Shown here piece after piece: positions 5,630 to 9,635 of a stretch of 9,635 nucleotides of DNA. The translations under genes were made by a program, and so were the position numbers. Below the pieces are notes generated by a model. It ran no database searches and was not told the DNA's origin. It saw only the letters and a list, made by a program, of their open reading frames with translations. Position 1 is the stretch's first letter. Each line of letters starts with the position of its first letter. The stretch is from CBDCRK01 sp965220955 (lineage in GTDB: Bacteria > Desulfobacterota > Binatia > Bin18 > CBDCRK01): positions 1 through 9,635 of the forward strand of contig CBDCRK010000026.1 of assembly GCA_965220955.1 (NCBI GenBank). The letters are read 5' to 3'.

Positions 5630-7240
5630 TCGAGGGTGATAGAGAAACTCTTCCACTTGGGCCAGGGCTGCTTCTGGGGTAGCTGTAGTGTTGACTATAA
5701 GGCGGCAGCTGTCCGGGATGTCGTTTAGCGGAACAAACTCCTCCCGCTGGCGTAAATACACCTCCCAGGTAGCGTCAGAAACCTCTTCCGGCTTTTGTTC
5801 TCGTTCTTTGAGGCGGCGGAAGATTTCTTCTGCCTCAGCCTGGCACTCAACAAAAAGTATAGGGACTCCCAGGCTTATGGCTAAATTGAGGAAGAGGCGG
5901 CGGTGCTCTGGGTTCTTGAGTGTTGCATCGACGATCACCCCCTGATTCCTCTTCAGGCAGCTTCCCGTCTCCTCCACCAGGGTATTGTAGGTGAGTTGGG
6001 TAAAGCTATCACTGTAGATGCCTGTGCGGTATTGCTGGCTCATGTCCATGCTTGATGGTCTGTGAGCAAGCCGTTTGCGGATAACATCGGAGTTGTAAAC
6101 CTGAAACCCGGTGTCATCGCCAAGCAAGCGAGCAACCGTTGACTTTCCTGTTCCCGATAGGCCGCAAACGACTACCAAGGCAGGGGGTAGTGTCTCCTTA
6201 GTATAGCGGTAGGCCAGGCGGAAATAGCGTTTGGCCTGGGTTTTGGCCCTCTGGCGCTCCTCCTCAGACACTTCTTTCTCCTGGCTCTTTAAGCTCTCTA
6301 CCTTTCCACGCACGTAGGCCCGGTAGCATTTGTAGAAGGGCAGGAGTCGAGGCAGCGTTTCATCCTGGGTCACTGTGCTGTAAGTGGAGACCAGCTCTTG
6401 AGAGAGTAAGGGGGCGCCCAGAAAGTCGAGATCCATGGCTAGAAAAGCCACCTCTGAGGCCACGTCGCAGTAGCGCAGCCGCTCGTTGAACTCGATGCAG
6501 TCAAAGATAAGAATATCATCGGTTAAGCAGATGTGCTCGGCACGAAGGTCCCCGTGTCCCTCTCGCACTCTTTCCTGGCGCACCCGGGCTTTAAAAAGCT
6601 CTCGGTGTTCGGCCAGGAAGCAACGGCTGTATTGCCGAACGCTGCTAAACACCTTTTCGCTAATCGTCTGGCCGATGAACGGTTCGGTCTCTTGAAAGTT
6701 TTCCTCCAGTGGCTGTCCAATCATTTCCGGCGCGCCGTAGAGCGGAGCTTGATCGGTAGCGGCAGCCAGGTGAAAAGAGACCAGCTTTTGGGCAAGCGCG
6801 TGAATCGTTTCTTTCTCAACTTTGCCCTCCCTTAGCAGACGATCCAACATCCGCTCTTGCGGCAGCCGCCTCATCTTGACCGCATACTCTGCTACAGTCC
6901 AGCTGCCAGCGGCCACCGTTCCTTCCCCCAGGATAAAACTTCCCTCTTGTTCGATGATGGGAACTATCCCTAGGTAGACTCCGGGAGCCAAGCGACGGTT
7001 GAGGCCTACCTCCTGCTGGCAGAAATGGTAGCGTTTCTCTAAGGTAGAGTAATCGAGGAAGGCAAAGCGGACCGGCTTCTTGACTTTATACACATAATCT
7101 TCAGCCAGAAGCACATAGGAGCCGTGAGTTTGCCTCAGTTCCACCTGGCTGGGGTGATGAGGATAAAATTTTGTCTGAGTCATGGCGGCGATAAGCGAGG
7201 GAAGACCTTTTCTTCCTATGGCTACTTGAGCTTTGTCCAT
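5621..7240 (-). CDS. Fused aminoglycoside phosphotransferase-like / P-loop (AAA_33) kinase
   Basis: 539 residues in two parts. The first (about 25-300) has a kinase-like APH fold, as in COG2187: VYKVKKPVRFAFLDYS near the N-terminus supplies the likely ATP-binding lysine, the catalytic loop is HGDLRAEH (H229-H236, D231 the probable base), and IFDCIEFN carries the metal-binding aspartate. The second (about 352-535) is a predicted small-molecule kinase as in COG0645, with Walker A GLSGTGKST at 360-368 (K366) and VYNSDVIRKRL after it. This fusion is widespread in environmental bacteria and often sits beside UspA or CBS genes; its substrate is unknown, and despite the name antibiotic resistance is not implied. 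Start: ATG at 7240 without a strong ribosome binding site; the ATG at 7183 (MTQTKFYP) is a credible alternative matching where the family similarity begins. It is the last gene of the apparent dodecin-uspA operon. Confidence 0.9.
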   Translation of the reverse strand: MDKAQVAIGRKGLPSLIAAMTQTKFYPHHPSQVELRQTHGSYVLLAEDYVYKVKKPVRFAFLDYSTLEKRYHFCQQEVGLNRRLAPGVYLGIVPIIEQEGSFILGEGTVAAGSWTVAEYAVKMRRLPQERMLDRLLREGKVEKETIHALAQKLVSFHLAAATDQAPLYGAPEMIGQPLEENFQETEPFIGQTISEKVFSSVRQYSRCFLAEHRELFKARVRQERVREGHGDLRAEHICLTDDILIFDCIEFNERLRYCDVASEVAFLAMDLDFLGAPLLSQELVSTYSTVTQDETLPRLLPFYKCYRAYVRGKVESLKSQEKEVSEEERQRAKTQAKRYFRLAYRYTKETLPPALVVVCGLSGTGKSTVARLLGDDTGFQVYNSDVIRKRLAHRPSSMDMSQQYRTGIYSDSFTQLTYNTLVEETGSCLKRNQGVIVDATLKNPEHRRLFLNLAISLGVPILFVECQAEAEEIFRRLKEREQKPEEVSDATWEVYLRQREEFVPLNDIPDSCRLIVNTTATPEAALAQVEEFLYHPRSR

Positions 7241-7265
7241 GGCTTTTGCTTGCCTGCTCTTCTGT

Positions 7266-7358
7266 CCTACCTGTCTCCATTTTGCTCTGGGCTAAGGCCA
7301 GGGTGTCCCGGGGGGTTACCGTTACCGGTGCCTTGCTCATGCGCTTGCCAACTAGCAC
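7266..7358 (-). pseudogene. 5' stump of a CBS-domain gene
   Basis: Starting with GTG at 7358, 31 codons read MLVGKRMSKAPVTVTPRDTL, then ALAQSKMETGR, the unmistakable opening of a CBS domain (M-S-x-x-P-V-T-V-T-P, then a helix). It breaks off before the RRLPVV strand that should follow. Neither other frame restores the match, so this is a truncation rather than a simple frameshift. The open frame runs on to 7101, but that part overlaps the kinase gene and is out of frame with it. AGAGGA lies 4 nt upstream of the GTG, and the start is only 9 nt after the UspA stop, so the stump is still placed to be translated within the operon. The kinase ATG (7240) begins 25 nt after the homology ends. Confidence 0.7.
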
Positions 7359-7367
7359 TTTATCCTC

Positions 7368-8282
7368 TTACCCTCCTCGGATAGAGAGTACTGGACAGGA
7401 AGACTCTCGCACCAGCTTTTCGGTCAAGCTGCCCAGTATCAGGTGAAAAATCCCGGTGAAACCATGTGTGGCCATCACCACCAGATCGGCTCCCAGGTCT
7501 TTCTCCACTTCCAATATGGTTTTGGCAGGGTCGCCGCTAACATGCGTGACCGCCTCGTACCGAACCCCGCTCAGATGCTCACCGGCAAGCTCCTGCAACT
7601 TTTCTTTGGCCACCCTCTCCGCCCATACGAGGTTGACTTCACCCGATTCCCTAGGACGATAAACATCACGCTGGAGATAGATTTCTTCTGTGGGAATGAC
7701 GTGGAGGGGATAGACCGTCCCTTCATTCTGCTCGGCAATACGACGAGCATAGCTCAGGGCAGTCCCAGACTTCTCGTCAATGTCTACCGGGACCAGAATT
7801 TTACCGAAGGGCTGAGGGGTGGATAGATCCTCTTCCCTGTGGTTGGTAAACACCGGACAGGAAGACTCGCGTACTACTTTTTCTGCCACGCTACCCCAGA
7901 GCAGGTGTGAAAACCCGGAACGGCCATGGGTGGCCATTACTACTAGATCTGCCCCCAGGTCTTTCTCTGCCTCCAGGATGCCGGTGGCTGGGTCGCCGCT
8001 GAAGCGAGTGACCACCTCGCAACCAACCGTGCTCAAACGCTCCCGAGCAATCTCCTGAAGTTTTTCTCTAGCCACCTTTTCCGCCCGCACGGTGTCAGCC
8101 CCACCGCTTTCCTCCGCACGATAAACTTTGCTATGAAGGTGAATCTCGTCAGTAGGGATTACATGCAAGAGATAAACAGTTCCCTGGTTTTGCTGAGCAA
8201 AGTGCCGCGCATAGTCCAGAGCGGCCGGGGAAGTTTCATCAAAGTATACGGGGCTCAAGATTTTACTAAACGCCTCTGTCAT
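7368..8282 (-). CDS. Universal stress protein with two UspA domains
   Basis: 304 residues from the ATG at 8282, chosen because AGAGGAG lies about 9 nt upstream and the UspA fold starts at once (FSKILSPVYFDE). The ATG at 8351 would add 23 unrelated residues and has no ribosome binding site. Domain 1 (about 5-146) and domain 2 (about 158-302) are strikingly alike: GTVYLLHVIPTDEI versus GTVYPLHVIPTEEI, and both contain DLGADLVVMATHG and VRESSCPV. Both carry the nucleotide-binding loop G/A-x2-G-x9-G-S (A117-S131 and A271-S285), so ATP binding is likely. The aspartate after the first strand that contacts adenine is present in domain 2 (D167 in VPVD) but is Y13 in domain 1 (SPVY). Tandem UspA proteins are cytoplasmic stress factors whose exact activity is usually unknown. 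It lies between the dodecin gene and the CBS stump. Confidence 0.95.
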   Translation of the reverse strand: MTEAFSKILSPVYFDETSPAALDYARHFAQQNQGTVYLLHVIPTDEIHLHSKVYRAEESGGADTVRAEKVAREKLQEIARERLSTVGCEVVTRFSGDPATGILEAEKDLGADLVVMATHGRSGFSHLLWGSVAEKVVRESSCPVFTNHREEDLSTPQPFGKILVPVDIDEKSGTALSYARRIAEQNEGTVYPLHVIPTEEIYLQRDVYRPRESGEVNLVWAERVAKEKLQELAGEHLSGVRYEAVTHVSGDPAKTILEVEKDLGADLVVMATHGFTGIFHLILGSLTEKLVRESSCPVLSIRGG

Positions 8283-8349
8283 GGGTATTGTCTCCTCTGC
8301 TGTCTGAGTTGGTTGTACACAGTAGCTGTACCCGTTCATCGGAATGCTC

Positions 8350-8368
8350 ATCCGGGCTAGGCCCCGAT
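8350..8368 (-). promoter_or_regulatory. Intercistronic hairpin between dodecin and uspA
   Basis: ATC-C-GGG, loop CTAGG, CCC-C-GAT forms a 7-position stem with one C-C mismatch, between the end of the dodecin frame and the UspA start. With no T-tract it is not a standard terminator; it could stabilise or process the mRNA. A second weak inverted repeat (GTACA/TGTAC) lies near 8313-8329. Confidence 0.25.
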
Positions 8369-8372
8369 GCAG

Positions 8373-8603
8373 TTAGGCCCCTTGCATTTCCTGTTCACTC
8401 ATGATGCGGAAGCCTACCTTTATTTTTACCTAGAACTGGCTAACCTTGCCCTCTTTGACTAATCCTCGCACCTCACTCACCTCGAACCAGTCGAGTCCTT
8501 TAAGCGACTGTGAGGCCCGCTCTAAGGCGTTACGGATAGCCTCTTCCGTAGAGTTTTCCGATACTCCCACCAGCTCGATGAGCTTATAGGTTTTGTCTAG
8601 CAT
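8373..8603 (-). pseudogene. Dodecin gene interrupted by an in-frame TAG
   Basis: From the ATG at 8603 (AAAGGAG 9 nt upstream) the frame encodes MLDKTYKLIELVGVSENSTE, then LKGLDWFEVSEVRG and EGKVSQF. This is a clear dodecin, a small flavin-storing protein of about 66-76 residues that assembles into hollow dodecamers. The flavin-stacking tryptophan is W39. At codon 58 (8430-8432) comes TAG, after which the same frame continues with VKIKVGFRI, the normal last beta strand, and ends at TAA 8373-8375. Dodecins have glutamine at the TAG position (as in HYQVTLKVGF), so a single CAG-to-TAG change explains it; that glutamine corresponds to the flavin-contacting Q55 of Halobacterium dodecin. If TAG terminates, the product is 57 residues without its last strand and probably cannot assemble. 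Sequencing error, true decay and readthrough are all possible. First gene of the apparent operon. Confidence 0.85.
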
Positions 8604-8739
8604 GATTGCTGTCTCCTTTCTTTTGAGTTTAATCCAGCAACATTTGGGCTGCTGGGGTGTTCAGTCAGCATGCCAATAATAGCGGCCAATTACACGGCGA
8701 GCAACGGCAGTCAGGTCAACTAGAGGAGCAAAGGACGTG
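8604..8739. other. Probable promoter region of the dodecin-uspA operon
   Basis: No gene. The minus strand holds the dodecin ribosome binding site (AAAGGAG) and a small stem CCAGCA (8634-8639)/TGCTGG (8650-8655) just upstream of it. A promoter must lie here or in the adjoining repeat, but no convincing -35/-10 pair was found. Confidence 0.35.
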
Positions 8740-8842
8740 CCAACCCGGTAGTGTCTCAGTTTGAAAAATTTTGACCAACAGCTTACCTCTCAAGCTGAGA
8801 CTCTACCTCCACGCCAGCTTTTGACTAAAACAACCGGGTTGG
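8740..8842. mobile_element. MITE-like 103-bp element with terminal inverted repeats
   Basis: CCAACCCGGT at 8740-8749 is matched exactly in reverse complement by ACCGGGTTGG at 8833-8842; beyond it the arms still agree at several positions. Inside lies a second inverted pair, GTCTCAG (8753-8759) and CTGAGAC (8795-8801), and a direct repeat TTTTGAC. There is no coding capacity. Size and structure fit a miniature inverted-repeat element moved by a transposase elsewhere, though I cannot see a target-site duplication. It lies 137 bp upstream of the dodecin ATG and could carry its promoter. Confidence 0.5.
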
Positions 8843-9022
8843 ATAGGATAAAGAAGCCTACGTCATACTAACACTGACGACGAGGGAAAGCTGGTGCGAG
8901 AGCGTGGGATGGCGGGGCAGCTCCCGGCCCGGCCTCATTCCCCCAGAGCCCAGGAAAGAAGAAGTTGTATGTCATGGAGAAGCCAGCGAGCGGAAAGCCC
9001 CACTCGTCCAGGTCTGCTTTCA
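8843..9022. other. Unassigned stretch, open in all frames just before the poly-C tract
   Basis: No recognised domain. The last 70 nt are free of stops in all three plus frames. ATG codons at 8969 and 8974 and a GTG at 8904 are possible starts for the downstream secreted protein, depending on the length of the C tract. AGGAAAGAAG upstream of the ATGs is a mediocre ribosome binding site. It could be an N-terminal leader or plain intergenic DNA. Confidence 0.3.
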
Positions 9023-9041
9023 CCCCCCCCCCCCCCCCCCC
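9023..9041 (+). repeat. Poly-C homopolymer of 19 nt
   Basis: Nineteen consecutive C residues, flanked by A on both sides, immediately before the region encoding a signal-peptide-like segment. Tracts this long are hypermutable by slippage and are rare in bacterial genomes outside contingency loci. They are also a typical place for sequencing error or a false assembly join. Confidence 0.95.
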
Positions 9042-9092
9042 ACTAAATCTAGTGTATTCAATAACTTAGCATCTCTCTCGCCTGTTCGGGGG

Positions 9093-9635
9093 TTGGCCCG
9101 GCTTGTGCTTGTGAGCCCTCTGCTGCTGGGGGCGGTAGTGGTACTCTTGCTGCTGGGCGGCGAACTGCCGATGACGGCCGGGTACTGGGCAGCAGAGAAC
9201 GCTTTTGCCCAGGGCAATGCCGACACCCCGTGTCCAGGCGGGGGCTACGACCCGGAGCCGGTGGAGGTGGCAGTCACGGCTGTTCCTATCGTGGTCGAGT
9301 CCACGACTGCGGACTACTTCGTCCTCTATGTGCGGCACGATGTGGACGCGGACACCACGGTGGAGCTGCCGGTCCTGGTGACTCGGGGGGAAGCGGGTAC
9401 GACCACGCTGGCCGAGAACGTGGTGGCGCTGCCTGTGGAGCGCTACCGGGTAGAGAAGTACCTCATCGCCGACCCGGCCGATATCGACGGCGATTGCATC
9501 GACGACCTCACCGAACTCGGGGACCCAGTGGGCATGAACCCGGTGAACCCTGCCGCGGCCATCGCATTCACTGACGGGGTCGTCGCCATTCCCGATCTGG
9601 CAACATTCGAGGCGACCTCCCGCAGCGAGTACTAC
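9093..9635 (+). CDS. Secreted or anchored protein with an EF-hand-like calcium loop (3' end outside window)
   Basis: One frame is open from upstream of the poly-C tract to the window edge; 181 codons are counted from the TTG at 9093, the start I chose because MARLV gives a positive charge directly before the hydrophobic core. That core (LLLGAVVVLLLLGG, about residues 10-23) and AFA-Q at 37-40 suggest a signal peptide, or an anchor if uncleaved. The mature part is acidic and beta-rich (DYFVLYVRHDVDADTTVELP). D130-x-D132-x-D134-xxx-D138-xx-E141 in DIDGDCIDDLTE fits a calcium-binding loop of EF-hand, dockerin or thrombospondin type 3 style. I do not recognise the family. GTG at 9105 or 9111, or starts before the poly-C tract (see findings), are possible. 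GC is higher than in the neighbouring operon. Confidence 0.65.
   Translation, partial: MARLVLVSPLLLGAVVVLLLLGGELPMTAGYWAAENAFAQGNADTPCPGGGYDPEPVEVAVTAVPIVVESTTADYFVLYVRHDVDADTTVELPVLVTRGEAGTTTLAENVVALPVERYRVEKYLIADPADIDGDCIDDLTELGDPVGMNPVNPAAAIAFTDGVVAIPDLATFEATSRSEYY

Noticed and set aside
5621..7240. Antibiotic resistance gene or zeta-type toxin
   Set aside because: The APH-like and P-loop halves match the housekeeping COG2187-COG0645 type fusion; no antitoxin partner is present and no resistance-specific features are seen.
8843..9022. Fragment of a group II intron or reverse transcriptase gene
   Set aside because: The translated frames gave a vague impression of a known leader, but no RT motif and no intron domain V-like hairpin could be found.
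9230..9574. A Gly/Arg-rich plus-strand frame in the GC-rich right end
   Set aside because: An out-of-frame reading of the secreted protein; its composition is typical of a shifted high-GC frame.

Overview
This is a bacterial chromosomal window of mixed base composition and mixed gene fate: intact stress and signalling genes are interleaved with truncated genes and small repeats. No rRNA or tRNA gene fixes the lineage. The features fit an environmental, probably anaerobic or micro-aerobic bacterium, possibly Chloroflexota-like: a palindromic GTAGGGGCGA-type repeat, a remnant of a sulfhydrogenase/sulfite-reductase-type iron-sulfur protein, and a stress set of universal stress protein, CBS protein, dodecin and APH-AAA kinase. 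That assignment is a weak inference.

Layout. Positions 1-1340 (minus) hold most of a type I restriction-modification methylase (HsdM), which runs off the left edge. Directly upstream on the same strand is the broken 5' end of a 4Fe-4S oxidoreductase subunit gene (1341-1504), whose last codons supply the ribosome binding site of hsdM. A palindromic repeat follows (1628-1757), then an extended -10 promoter and a CopD-like membrane protein (2067-2570). Positions 2571-3192 hold a start-stop codon pair with switchable hairpins and a short possible remnant of a small redox protein. At 3193-4923 is an orphan GAF-PAS histidine kinase. Its PAS domain keeps the FixL-type haem histidine and distal arginine, so it may sense O2 or another gas. 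A terminator separates it from a two-CBS-domain protein (5192-5629), which overlaps the next gene tail to tail by 9 bp.

Positions 5621-8603 (minus) form an apparent stress operon, read from right to left: a dodecin gene broken by one TAG codon, a tandem-domain universal stress protein, a 31-codon stump of a CBS gene, and a fused APH-like/P-loop kinase. Upstream of it lie a 103-bp MITE-like element with inverted terminal repeats (8740-8842), a 19-nt poly-C tract (9023-9041), and the start of a GC-rich secreted protein with a calcium-loop motif that runs off the right edge.

The stress genes plausibly act together in energy and redox stress: nucleotide sensing by UspA and CBS, flavin storage by dodecin, small-molecule phosphorylation by the kinase. 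The most notable observations are the candidate haem PAS kinase, the TAG at the position of the dodecin flavin-contacting glutamine, two 5' gene stumps placed directly before intact genes, and the poly-C tract at the secreted protein's N-terminus.
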